Assembly (NCBI GenBank): GCA_029953675.1
Contig: JAMWBK010000005.1
Location: 1-64,000 of the forward strand
DNA: 64,000 nucleotides
Direction of reading: 5' to 3'
Source of the DNA: Rhodosorus marinus
Taxonomy: Eukaryota; Rhodophyta; Stylonematophyceae; Stylonematales; Stylonemataceae
The position numbers were made by a program, and so were the translations under genes. Positions 40,426 to 51,023 of this stretch are shown here, in pieces; the stretch's first letter is position 1, and every line of letters begins with the position of its first letter. The notes beneath the pieces were generated by a model, which worked only from the letters and a program-made list of their open reading frames with translations, did not search any database and was not told where the DNA came from.

Positions 40426-41773
40426 TGAGAAGATAGTTTCGAAAGCGAATGGTGGAGGTGATGACGAACGTGGGAGAACCCCCCCCGGGGTGGGGAGGGA
40501 ATGTTGATCGACGAGGGTGCTCTGCGGGGAGACGATTGCGGTCGCGCAACTCAGCTTGAGGAGGGAGAAATTGAAGAAGACTCTGGGCAGTATGTGCATG
40601 AGGTTACCCAGGGCAATACTCCATCGGCGGCTACAATGGATACCGCGTCAACACAGTCAGAAGAGAACTTTCTAGAGGACTTCATGGAGAAGCTCTCCAA
40701 GTACACCGCCCTTTTACGAAGACGTTGGGGTGGCAGTCGCTGAGATGCAGCGTTTTTTCGTTAATGTCGACCGATTGTACACCAGGGCAGCCACAACGGC
40801 TGACCTGAAGGGGATTAATGATCATCTGGAGCGTTTGGGCGCAAACCCCATGCTGTGGAACCCCTCGGAAGTGCCACAAGAAGGTCACCCCCGCCGTGGA
40901 CCGAACCAGAAGATACCCTATCAACTTGGGAGTCAATCCACAAATCAGTCAACAGAGAAAGTATGGGGTGGGACACCGCGAGTCGCACACCATGGGACAA
41001 CAGCAACTGGGACAGCGGAGTCCGGGACAGTCCGAGGTGGGACACCAGGATCCAGCATTCCCCGCCTTGGGACATACCCCTCCCAGTGGCACGTACGCAC
41101 AGCGTGCGGCCAAGGCAGCCGGAATGCGTCAGCAGACAGCCCTCAGACAACTGCACGCCACGGTTGGAGGAAGTAGATGGGGCCCCGATACACACCCGGT
41201 GCTCGCGACGCTGCGCAACGTACGCCCGCCGCGCAACGAATTGGTGGCGCTCTCGGATTACAAACAGGTCCTGTCCACAGCGTTGGGTATTCCGGTACAC
41301 CTGATTGCGCATATCGATTTTGTTGCCACCCACGCACTGCTGGTATGTCATCCTGACGCGATACCGTTGATCACCAGCGCCATTGCGAGGGGAGTGTTCC
41401 GCTCAGGTGTGTTTGGATCTTTCGCGAGACGCCGCCAAGATCACCAGGTAACAATTCACACCGGAGTCGAGCCAGAAGCGCGCAACCTGATCGGGTACAA
41501 TGAGAGGCTCACACTGCAGTCACATGAAGTTAGCCAACGCACCCTTGAACGAGCCATTGAACAGATGGAGAGAGTTAAGCGCCAAATTTCCCTGCGGTCG
41601 ATGCCGTTTACTACCTCGGCTGGTGATCAACGGTATCGCGTCAGGATGACATACCAGCAGTGCAAATGGGTGGCAACAAAATCGATATGCGCAATCAGGT
41701 GTACCGGAATACCCAACGCTGTGGACAGGACCTGTTTGTAATCCGAGAGCGCCACCAATTCGTTGCGCGGCGG
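40426..41773 (+). pseudogene. Tel ORF1 relic ending in a foldback
   Basis: ORF1 homologue in two overlapping frames: 40501-40743 with 40730-41176, and 40818-41621. The core TALRQLHATVGGSRWGPD and CHPDAIPLITSAIARGVFRS is clear. From 41622 the sequence is the exact reverse complement of 41224-41373, so the ORF folds back on itself and ends at telomere sequence (TTAGTCTGGGG). Confidence 0.75.
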
Positions 41774-41965
41774 GCGTTAGTCTGGGGTTATTAGTGTTGC
41801 GCTGCATTAGGCAGTTGCCGAGTAAAGTTTACAGTTACGTTAGTCCAGTGTTTCAGTAGTGCGCTACGGTAGGTAGCAGCCGAATAAAGGCTACGGGGTT
41901 AGACGTAGTGTTGCGCTGCAGTAGGCAGCTGCCCAGTAAAGCTTACGGTTACGTTAGTCTGGGGT
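41774..41965 (+). repeat. Serial array of short Tel 3' ends and telomere repeats
   Basis: Three 3' ends in a row: Tel-A' (about 41789-41834), Tel-B (about 41853-41901) and Tel-A (about 41904-41947), each about 45-60 bp and each starting just upstream of its terminal hairpin. TTAGTCTGGGG, TTACGTTAGTCC and TTACGTTAGTCTGGGG separate them. Confidence 0.8.
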
Positions 41966-42037
41966 AAAGTGGTTTACGGTTTCGCTAGTCTGGGAACAAG
42001 CACAATTATACGGTGATATTTTATTAAAGAAAGCTTT

Positions 42038-43624
42038 ATGATCGAGAAGGAGACGCTGGGAAAGTACCCAGCACATCTCCGCCACCCGGGCACCAACGGC
42101 CCTGGCCCAGGCGAAGAGGGGGTGGGGACACCGAACGGGAGTCGGAGGCCAGAACCGAGCGGCAGGACAACAAGCACCCAGGATTTCGAAGCAGTGAACA
42201 CACAGGAGGCTTACAGGATGGAGACTCAAGAGGCAACAGGACCTGCGGCAGTCTTTTTGCACCAACTTCGCGCCTTCGACAGGTGCTATCAGGACTTGGG
42301 AATTGGCGAAGCAGTTATCGCGGACTTCTACAAGGCTGTATTCAAATTCTACTCACGGATTAACAGCACCATTGAACTCGAAGGAATTACCGCACGTCTC
42401 TCCGAGCTTTCAGCAAAACCTTATATGTGGCACGGTGGAGCCGCAGCACCGAACCCTTCCCAAATCCTGCAACAGCACCCGCCGACGGCGGCCATCAATC
42501 AACATGCAGCCGGAACGCGTCTCAATCAACTTCCGCTCAGGACAGGTGTCACGGTCCCAGTGGACTACGCAGAGGCCTTCCCAGTCATCGGGAATGGGAG
42601 TGCACAACCTACCTACGCTGAGCGCACGGCTCAGACAGCCTCAGTGCGCGGAGAAGCAGCACCAACCCGCACAGTAGGACGCCCAGGGCCGCAGACCCAG
42701 CAAGCAGCCCTGAGACAGCTGCACACTACGGTGGAGGGAGCAACCTGGGGACCAGAGACCAAACCGATCCTTGCCACCCTTCGAAACGTCCGCCCCCCAA
42801 GGCAGGATGATGTGGCACCTTCGGACTTCACCACCGTACTCTGCTGCGCGCTGGGAATCCCAGCTTCTCACATCGCGCATGTGGACTTCATCTCATCACA
42901 CGCAAGTTTGCTCTGCCATCCGGATGCAATCCCGATTGTACAAAGCGCTATCGCTCGAGGCGTTTTCAGAACAGGGATCTTTGGATCGTTCACACTGAGA
43001 CATCCTGACCGGCAAGTGACCCTCCACACAGGACAGGGACTGGAGGCTGACAACCTGTTGGGCTACAACGAAAGGCAAAGGATCACCCCAGCGGATATCC
43101 CAGCCCAGACGCTGCAACGAGCCATACAACAGATCATCAGGATTCGCGCGAGGCTCGGAAAGAGACACCTGTCGTTCTCTACTCTTGCAGCCATCCATGA
43201 GACGCTAGAAGAGCGTCTACGAGCGTTACAAGGCCTACAACATCCACCAGCGGTCGCCGGGGAGAGTGTGGAACCCCTTGAGACTGCAGCAGCTACACAC
43301 GCAGCCCCAGAAGCCTCGGCTCCTGACGGAGCCGCACAGGCAGCCCGCGGGACCGTTGACGCTTCGGGTGACTCCAGCGCCACGTCTCAACTACCACAGG
43401 TGGATGCCGAAGAGGAAAATCCACACGCCGAGCTCCCGCACAACCTTCCGGACCCCCCCCAACAGAAGCGCACACGCGTGACAGCGGCAGGCACATGCCA
43501 TGACACCGAGATGACTCTCGCAGCCCCAGAAGCATCTCAGCGTGATAACGATGCCCAGACGCCCTCCGAAGCCCACGATAATGCGATGGACATCCAGACA
43601 AGTCAGGAAGACAACCCCCAATAA
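42038..43624 (+). CDS. Tel-A ORF1 protein
   Basis: 528 codons, ATG at 42038 about 50 bp behind the element start, TAA overlapping the ORF2 ATG as TAATG. N-terminal 60 residues are Gly/Pro-rich. Residues near 75-130 form a predicted helical block (FLHQLRAFDRCYQDLGIGE). The core follows: QQAALRQLHTTVEGATWGPE, CHPDAIPIVQSAIARG, and LSFSTLAAIHETLEERLRAL. The tail is Ala/Pro/Glu-rich with QQKRTR. There is no CCHC knuckle or RNA-recognition motif that I can see. It is the only intact Tel-A ORF1 here. By analogy with other LINEs it would coat the RNA; this is inferred. Confidence 0.8.
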   Translation: MIEKETLGKYPAHLRHPGTNGPGPGEEGVGTPNGSRRPEPSGRTTSTQDFEAVNTQEAYRMETQEATGPAAVFLHQLRAFDRCYQDLGIGEAVIADFYKAVFKFYSRINSTIELEGITARLSELSAKPYMWHGGAAAPNPSQILQQHPPTAAINQHAAGTRLNQLPLRTGVTVPVDYAEAFPVIGNGSAQPTYAERTAQTASVRGEAAPTRTVGRPGPQTQQAALRQLHTTVEGATWGPETKPILATLRNVRPPRQDDVAPSDFTTVLCCALGIPASHIAHVDFISSHASLLCHPDAIPIVQSAIARGVFRTGIFGSFTLRHPDRQVTLHTGQGLEADNLLGYNERQRITPADIPAQTLQRAIQQIIRIRARLGKRHLSFSTLAAIHETLEERLRALQGLQHPPAVAGESVEPLETAAATHAAPEASAPDGAAQAARGTVDASGDSSATSQLPQVDAEEENPHAELPHNLPDPPQQKRTRVTAAGTCHDTEMTLAAPEASQRDNDAQTPSEAHDNAMDIQTSQEDNPQ

Positions 43625-45462
43625 TGCCGAGCCGACGTAGGGGAATCAAACGCAGACGGGAAGAGCCTCTTTTCTTCTCCAAGCGACAGGACTGGATTGA
43701 ACGCTGGAATGTCTTCGTCAACGATATCACGGACAGAGGTAGGTTGTGGACTCGTCTCGCACACTGTCCCGCCCCTACTCGACGTTTCGTGCCTCGCGCA
43801 CTCGTCAACGCCTGGAGCAGCCTCCTTCGGGTCGCCCTCGAGCTCACAATGGACCTCAGCGCACCAGTGAATGCCAGCCTCTTCCTCTCCGGGCTCCCAG
43901 GATTGGTCCTCGGGTATACTGCTCTTCATATCGGCACGCAGGTCACGCACGTACTCGAAGGCGAGTTTCACACAGTTTGGACTGCTCTCGAGGAATATGC
44001 CTCCAACCAGACACCTCGCACGGCACTAAGCGGACCTGAGATAGCTCAGAAACAGGCGCAAAGGCGCCGAAAACAGGCCCTGAAATTGGCACATCTCGGA
44101 CGCCTTTCACACGCGGCCCGACGATTACAGGCCACCGAACTGGCTCCATTTACCAACGCTACATGGCACCAATTGGAGGAACTCTTTCCGGACCCGACGG
44201 AGTGTTCCCTACCGGAGGAGGTCGACCAAGCCCTACAACTCCTGCTCTCCAAGGACACCGATAATCTCAGGAGAAGATGGAATGCTCGACAAGCAGCAGA
44301 TGAAGGTATTCTCGCGATAATAGCGCGGCTTCCCCAAGGTACCAGCCCCGGACCTAGTGGACTCCGAGCAGAACACCTGCAGGGGGCCACTCAGGACGTC
44401 CAAGTGGCTCTAATCCGCGTTCTCCGGCAACTAGCTACGGCACCAGAGAAGTTTGCACCCCCGATGACCTGGGCAATGCGCAGCAGCAGATTACTGCCGT
44501 TCGAAAAACCTACGAGCAACACAACCGCTGCAACGAGACCTGGCATCCGGCCGATTGGAGTCCCCGAAGTCCTCCGAAAGGTGGCGACACAGTGGATCCT
44601 TCGATCGGTTACCGACCGCGTCACCGAACTGCTCACACCTCTACAACTAGGCATCGGAGTTAGAGGTGGATGTGAACGATCACTACACGCGATCCAGGCC
44701 CATCTCTCGTGTGAACCTGACGCCGTCGTCTTACGGCTCGACCTGGAGAATGCGTTCAACCGCATCGGCCGCCGCATTGCAAAGCAAATCCTGGACCACC
44801 ATTTCCCCGAGCTTGAAGCGGTGTACCGGCTTGGCTACGGAAATGACAGCACGGATGCTCCTACACTCTTCGGATGGCGAGACAAACAAGGTCCAGACCA
44901 AGACGACACCCATCGCTTGACGCTTCGGGCCACAACGGGAGTTCAACAGGGAGATCCCCTAGGGCCAATCCTACATGCGCTCTCCCTGGCGCCTTTCTTG
45001 GAAGCATTGCACAACAAAGCCCCTAATTTAACCATTGTGGCGATACACGACGATATCACCATCGTAGGGCCGCTACAACTACTGAAAGATTCACTACACT
45101 GGGGCCAGGCACTACTTCCCTCACTCGGAGCCCGACTGCAGCTTGCCAAGTGCACCTTGTACGGCAACACGATGACCACGCCACGACTGCTCAGCCATGA
45201 CATCCCTGGCGTCACGGCAACGCGAGACGGAGTTACCATCCATTCCATTCCGATTGGAACACGCGCTTACATCCAAAGCGAGTGCCGGAAGATACAAAAC
45301 AACCACGAGAAACTATTCAAGGAGATAATTCACCTGCCCCCTGAGGAACTGAATACGAAAATGGCACTCTTCCGGTATTGTTCTGAACCCCGCCTAGACT
45401 ACTTTCTACGCAGCCTCGCCTACCCCTTTGGAAGAACACTGGACTTTACTGGACTTTACTAG
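43624..45462 (+). pseudogene. Tel-A ORF2, N-terminal and RT part, cut by NT-D insertion
   Basis: Starts at the ATG in TAATG. MPSRRRGIKRRREEPLFFS is followed by the N-terminal domain, then RT: RPIGVPEVLRK, motif A LDLENAFNRIGRR (Asp near 373; the usual FNRID reads FNRIG), motif B GVQQGDPLGP, motif C IHDD (near 473-476). The last native residues are AYPFGRTL; the NT-D insertion adds a few codons and a stop at 45462. Up to that point the frame is unbroken for about 605 codons, showing that ORF2 in this family has no built-in frameshift. Confidence 0.85.
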
Positions 45463-45517
45463 CATAGCCTGAAGCGCTACGCAAGGCGTGAAGATGAACT
45501 AATAACTAGGGAGGGAA
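45441..45517 (-). mobile_element. NT-D micro-insertion, 77 bp, with 10-bp target duplication
   Basis: GAAGAACACT occurs at 45431-45440 and 45518-45527. Between them lies an NT-D 3' end with two tail units (minus strand). Removing it rejoins the ORF in frame (GRT-LAREADALTRY). This is a clean target-primed insertion with severe 5' truncation. Confidence 0.92.
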
Positions 45518-46839
45518 GAAGAACACTTGCACGGGAAGCGGACGCCCTGACGCGTTATCACCTCGATACGCTATTTGGAGGCCTCACTACTACGGACACC
45601 GAGGACCCTGACTACGAAAACTCTACACAAGCCCAGATCGCACTCCCCTGTCGATGGGGAGGCCTGGGACTCGCTACGAGACAACGGATCCAGCCCATCG
45701 CCTTCTACTCGGCCTGGTACGAAAGTTTCAAAGGTAATTCCGGGCAATGGCCATACCTCACCGAGGTACAAGCGCAATCTTCGTCAGAGGCACCTGCAGA
45801 CGACCACACACTGAGGAGAATCCAAAGGTCGACAGCACAGCTTGCTGACCAAATCCGCGAGTCTGCAGCAGCAACACAACGCAGACTGCGCCCAGAGGCC
45901 CCAGAGCGAATCAGGAGCCTGGCCACCCTGAAGCAGAGGACCGAAACCGCGCCAGGAGCAGAACAAGCCGACCCCCCAGCATGGAAACATGGTTCCATTC
46001 AACAAACCCTCTCCAGAGAGGCACACCATGCAGCTTTCCAAAGACTGCTATCCCACGGGCAAATTTCGGCTGAAGATCGGGCCAGAATTAGGTCCGCAGC
46101 TGGAGCCGGATCAGGAGTGTGGTTACGGGAAATGCCGACGCTCGCGCCGAAAAAACTGAGTACAGCAGAACTGCAAGTGAACGTACGACAGCTGTTGGGC
46201 TTGTCGATACGGGGAATACGGACATTGGGGATTGTGGTAGTAGTCATAGTACTAACGGCGTACAAAGGTTTCACCACTGCCCAACATCGACGGGACTATG
46301 GCAGCGAAGGCATGACGAAATCTGTACAGAGCTGGCGCGATGGCTGAATCGCTGGAATTTCATCGACATTAAGCAAGAACCGGAGGGGTACTTCGAGAAC
46401 TACCGACTAAGACCAGATATCATTGCCACTCATCCCAGGACGTTCCAAAGGTACGCGCCGGATGTGACGGTTACATCGCCACTGCAGGAGAAATACGTGA
46501 ACCGGAGTGAGTCAGAGAACGGGTATGCGGCAAACAGAACGGAGAGGTGGAAACTTGCGCATTACAAAGAAGCTATGTCCGTAGAGAAGCCAGAAGACAT
46601 GTTCATTCCGATTGTGATCTAGAGCTTTGGGCGTACAGGGCAAATGACCCAAGAATTTCTACGAGATAGCTGCAAGCATTTGTTGCACCGGAGCCTAGAA
46701 CTGAGCGATATTCGGGCTCAAATCAACAGGAAATTATGGCAGGGGAACGCGGAGATCGCGATAGCCGCTCTGCGAGTGGACCAGTTGGCGAATCCACTGG
46801 TCCCAGTTTTTTCTTTCGAACGTAGCATGAGACCCCGGT
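45518..46839 (+). pseudogene. Tel-A ORF2, thumb to RLE, broken
   Basis: Continues the interrupted ORF2. Readable parts are LPCRWGGLGLATRQRIQPIAF, GAGSGVWLREMPTLAPKKL, then a frame change near 46225 destroying the Cys/His cluster, the RLE core RPDIIATHPRTFQRYAPDV, a TAG at 46620, and the last 65 codons to FERSMRPR. The final stop TAG lies in the loop of the ACCCCG-GTAG-CGGGGT hairpin. Confidence 0.75.
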
Positions 46840-46882
46840 AGCGGGGTTAGCGTAAGCTTTTCCCTAGATAGTAGTAGCACTA

Positions 46883-47070
46883 CGAACGAATGGTTTAATC
46901 GGAGGCTGAAAAAACCCGAGGGGAAAAAAAGACTAAGCGCGGCGAAGTACTCGCGCCTCCAACATCAAAGCGGCATTCATGCGCCACAGCAGGAAACTTA
47001 AACGGGTAAACAACGATTGAAGACGGTCAGGGCGTTCGCGGAACAACTCCCGAAGCCAGCGAGAACCAAC
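46883..47070 (-). mobile_element. NT-C 3' end inserted in the Tel-A 3' UTR
   Basis: Begins CGAACGAATGGTTTAATCGG and runs to GCGAGAACCAA, the NT-C 3' end with its last ORF2 codons. The host reads GTAGCACTA on the left and ACTAGTGATACG on the right, and an uninterrupted relative reads TAGCATTAGTGATACG, so ACTA is probably the duplicated target. Confidence 0.8.
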
Positions 47071-47130
47071 TAGTGATACGCTGCAGTAGGCAGCTGCCCA
47101 GTAAAGTTTACGGTTACGTTAGTCTGAGGT

Positions 47131-48187
47131 AATTAGACGACGTTTGCCAGCGACGACCAGTGCACGGATCCAGAGGCTGGCCGATAGGCAACCGCTGGAG
47201 GACTTGGCCGAAGGCACAGCGGAAGACACAGCAGGTACTCAAAGGTTTGACGGTCCGATCCAAAAAACGCTCTCTCGAGAGTGTCACCGACAAGCCTTTG
47301 AGGAGCTTACTGGAGATTCAACACTGCACGACCTAGACCGGGCGAGGATCCGATCGGCATCTGGAACGGGGTGCGGGGTCTGGCTACGTGACTGTCCTAG
47401 TACAGGGCCGCGGCAGTTGACGCGAAATGAGATGTTGTGGAGCATGCGGATGCTTCTAGGGCTACCACTACAAGGACTAGGGCGGTCACACACGTGCACA
47501 GTCTGCGGAGCAACCACACGATGTGCGTGGGATCCAGCGGCTGCACCACTGCAGGACCTCATCAGGGATGCGAACCAAGAGGCACGACGAGCTAAAGGTG
47601 GAACTGAGTCGATGGTTACACCTATGGAGTTTCACGGAGATACAAGTAGAGCCTGAGGGGTTCTTTGCTGGGTCTGGAATTCGCCCAGACATCGTTGCAC
47701 GACACCCGACGAGCGGATGCGTGTACGTGGTGGATGTGATGGTGACGTCGCCACTTCAAAGACATCAGTTGAGACATACGAGCTGGAACTGCGGGTATGC
47801 TGCGAAACAGGCCGAACAAGCGAAGGCGTTGCATTATAAGGAAGTGCTGAGGGGGCAAAACCGAGATGTGGTTCTTGTGCCGTTCATTTTTGAGACATTT
47901 GGTCGAATGGGCCAGGCAAGCCTTGAATTTCTTCGAACGGCGAGCGCGCACCTGCATGATCGTGAGTCCCATCTATCGTCGGTGAGGGGTCAACTAAACC
48001 GCATTCTGTGGCAGCACAATGCTGCGCTAGTTGAGCACGCGATCGAGAAAGATCGCGCAGATAGACCGATATTTCCCCTAAGTAGAATTTAGATGAGACT
48101 CCTGGACAGGGAGTCCAGGTTTGGTTAGTGCGTACGTAGTGATCGTGTGATGCGCTACATTAGGTAGCTGCCCAATAAAGGCTACGG
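47131..48187 (+). mobile_element. Tel-B copy, 5' truncated
   Basis: Starts behind TTACGTTAGTCTGAGG and ends AATAAAGGCTACGGGGTTA. The 3' UTR has GACTCCTGGACAGGGAGTC and the terminal hairpin GCTAC-ATTAG-GTAGC. Confidence 0.8.
47144..48092 (+). pseudogene. Tel-B ORF2 RLE part, one extra base
   Basis: 47144-47530 covers the domain before the nuclease (SGTGCGVWLRDCPSTGPRQ) and the first CxxC (CTVC). One extra G near 47511 shifts the frame; the rest is read from 47523 to 48092: GIQRLHHC, RLE core RPDIVARHPTSGCVYVVDV, and the end IFPLSRI. Otherwise intact. Confidence 0.8.
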
Positions 48188-48383
48188 GGTTAGACCCCGG
48201 TAGCGGGGTTCCAGTAAGTTTCTCCCTAGATAGGATTAGACGTAGTGTTGCGCTGCAGTAGGCAGCTGCCCAGTAAAGCTTACGGTTACGTTAGTCTGGG
48301 GTTAAACACACATTTTCCCTAGATCTTGATAGAATTAGTGTTGCGCTGCATTAGGCAGTTGCCGAGTAAAGTTTACAGTTACC
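48188..48383 (+). repeat. Second serial array of Tel 3' ends
   Basis: A Tel-A end (about 48190-48286) follows the Tel-B end directly, then one telomere unit, a Tel-A' end (about 48302-48383), and at once the next Tel-A element with no complete telomere unit in between. Confidence 0.8.
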
Positions 48384-51005
48384 CTGGAATCTTTGCTCGC
48401 TCTGAATACCGAAACACTTAAGCGGCGGTGGGATTCAAGAAAAGCGGCCGACGAGGGCCTCATGTAGATCGTGGCACGTCTTCCTCAGGGCAAGAGCCCA
48501 GGTCCTGGCGGTCTCCGAGCGGAACACCTCCAAGGTGCAACTCAACAGACGCAAGTGGCGTTGATTCGTGTATTGCGACAACTGGCGACCGCTCCTGAGA
48601 AATTTTCCCCGGCTCTGATCCGCGCCCTTCGCAGCAGTCGACTCCTGCCGTTCTCGAAGCCTAACAAGGGTTCAGTGCCGCAGGAACATCCCGGAGTTCG
48701 CCCTATCGGAGTATCAGAAGTTTTGCGCAAGGTAGCAACGCAATGGACTCTTCACGCGGTTATGAACAGGGTGCGTGAGCTGCTGGTGCCCTTACAACTG
48801 GGTATTGGAGTAAGTGGCGGGTGCGAACGCTCACTTCACGCGATCCAGGCCCATTTGTCATGCGAACCCGATTCGGTGATCCTTCGGCTAGACCTGGAGA
48901 ATGCCTTTAATCGCATCGACCGACGCCTTGCCAAGCAACTGGTGGACGAGCACTTGCCGGAGCCTGCACCAGTGTATAGGCTTGGCTATGGAAGCGACAA
49001 CGCGGACTCACCGACGCTCTGTGGCTGGCGATCTTCCCCTGGACAGAACGAAACCGACACCTCTCGCCTGACTCTCCAAGCAGCTACAGGAGTCCAACAG
49101 GGAGATCCACTGGGGCCGGTGCTACATGCACTATCCCTGGCGCCCTTTCTAAGAGCGTTGCGAGCCAAGTTCTCCAACGAAACGATTGTTGCTATCCACG
49201 ACGATATCACGATTGTCGGGTCGCTACAAGCCTTGAAGGCATCCCTGGCATGGGCAAAAACTGTGCTCCCCTCTCTTGGAGCACGCCTGCAACTCGGCAA
49301 GTGCACTGTGTACGGGCGAACACTGACTACCACGCGAGTGGCCAACCATGAGATTCCTGGAGTCCAAGTGACCAGAGACGGAGTCACTATCCACTCGATA
49401 CCGATAGGCAGCCGAGAACATATCGAACAGGAGTGCCGGGGGTTGCAAAATAAGCATGAGAAACTCTTTGAGGAAATTGCCAAGCTCCCACAAACGGAGC
49501 TTACGACGCAAATTGCCCTCTTCAGGTTCTGTGCGGAAACGCGGCTAGACTATGTTCTACGATGCCTCGCATACGAGTTTGGAAGAACTCTGGCACGCGA
49601 GGCGGATGTGATGACCAGATATCATCTGGAAATTCTATTCGGAGGGCTCGCTACGACAGCTGTAGAGGACGACGAGTACGCAGAGCTGATCTCGGACCAA
49701 ATCGCTCTGCCCTGCCGCTGGGGAGGGTTGGGTTTCGCTAATCGAAAGCGCGTCCAACCCATCGCGTTTTACTCGTCATGGAGAAACACCTTCCGGAACA
49801 ATGAAGATGAATGGCCATACCTGACTGAACTAGAGCGGGAAGTTTCGGCAGCACGCTCACCGGACACATACGAGCCGATGGAGCAACGATGGTCGACTGC
49901 ACAGCTGGCGGACCAGATATGTGCATCGTCGCGAGCAATACAACGGACGCTCGGACCAGAAACCCCGCCGCGGATCTTGGCACTGACTACCCTGCAACAA
50001 CCGCGAGAAACATCTCTTCGAAGCGCACCGGGCGAGACTGCAGCTTGGAATAATGGTTCAATACAACAAACCCACTCTCGAGAGGCACACCATTGTGCAT
50101 TCCAAAGGTTGGTCACCAACCCACGAATCTCCCCTGAAAACCGAGCTCGAATACGGTCCGCCGCGGGATCCGGGTCGGGAGTCTGGCTGCGTGAAATACC
50201 AACGCTGACACCGAAAAAAATGAGTGCGGTTGAGATGCAGGTAAACGTTCGACAACTGCTGGGGCTGCCAATTCCGGGATTTCGGACCACCGAGAAGTGC
50301 ACTAGTTGCCGGAGTAAACACGGAAGGACTGTGGTACAACGGTTTCATCACTGCCCAACATCAACTGGACTGTGGCAACGTAGACACGACGAAATCTGCA
50401 GAGAGCTGGCACGGTGGCTAAGGCGATGGAACTTCTTGGACGTGGAGCAAGAACCTGAGGGGTACTTCTAGAACTACGGACTGCGACCTGATATCATTGC
50501 TAGGCATCCGAGGATCAAAAAAAGGTATGCGCTGGATGTGACCGTGGTGTCACCATTACAGGGAAAATATTTGCGGCGGAGCCAAGATAATAGCGGATAC
50601 GCGGCGAGAGCTGCGGAGAAGTGGAAAATCGCTCACTTCAAGGGAAGCGATGATGATCGAGAACCGGATGACAAGTTGTCCCGACAGCGATAGAGACGTT
50701 TGTGCGTGCAGGCCGAATGCTTCAAGGAGTCCCTCCGCGACGGCACCGAACACTCACTACACAGGAGTGGCGAGGCTGAAGAGAACGTGAGATCGCCAGA
50801 TAAACCGGCAACTATGGCGAGGTAACGCAGAGATAACCCAGTAGGCGCTTTGCGCGTGGACCAGTTGGAGAGATCCGCTGGTGCGTGTTTTTTCATCTTT
50901 TGAACGTAGCATGAGACCCCGGTAGCGGGGTTCCAGTAAGTTTCTCCTAAGATAGGATTAGACGTAGTGTTGCGCTTTGCAGTAGGCAGCGGCCGGTAAA
51001 GCTTA
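48384..51005 (+). mobile_element. Tel-A copy, 5' truncated
   Basis: Begins in the ORF2 N-terminal domain and ends GGTAAAGCTTACGG, followed by TTACGTTAGTCTGGGG (51006-51023 region). It is close to the copy at 29875, which it helps to decode. From about 50620 to 50900 small indels are frequent. Confidence 0.8.
48471..50471 (+). pseudogene. Tel-A ORF2: RT and part of the RLE
   Basis: A 666-codon frame, the most complete Tel-A RT to RLE stretch. RT: RPIGVSEVLRK, motif A LDLENAFNRIDRR, motif B GVQQGDPLGP, motif C IHDD. Then LPCRWGGLGFANRKR, the cluster CTSCRSKHGRTVVQRFHHC and EQEPEGYF, where a TAG at 50469 cuts it before the RLE triad. A second TAG at 48465 lies upstream. The RLE itself (RPDIIARHPRIKKRYALDV) is readable beyond the stop. 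Confidence 0.8.
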
Positions 51006-51023
51006 CGGTTACGTTAGTCTGGG

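Larger units (their letters stand above)
41985..47112 (+). mobile_element. Tel-A: longest copy, both ORFs, with two nested insertions
   Basis: Begins after TTTCGCTAGTCTGGG, ends at AAAGTTTACGG (47112) before TTACGTTAGTCTGAGG. It has a full ORF1, an ORF2 split by a 77-bp NT-D insertion and by frame changes, and a 3' UTR split by an NT-C piece (46883-47070). Without the insertions it would be about 4.8 kb, like Tel-E. Confidence 0.85.
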
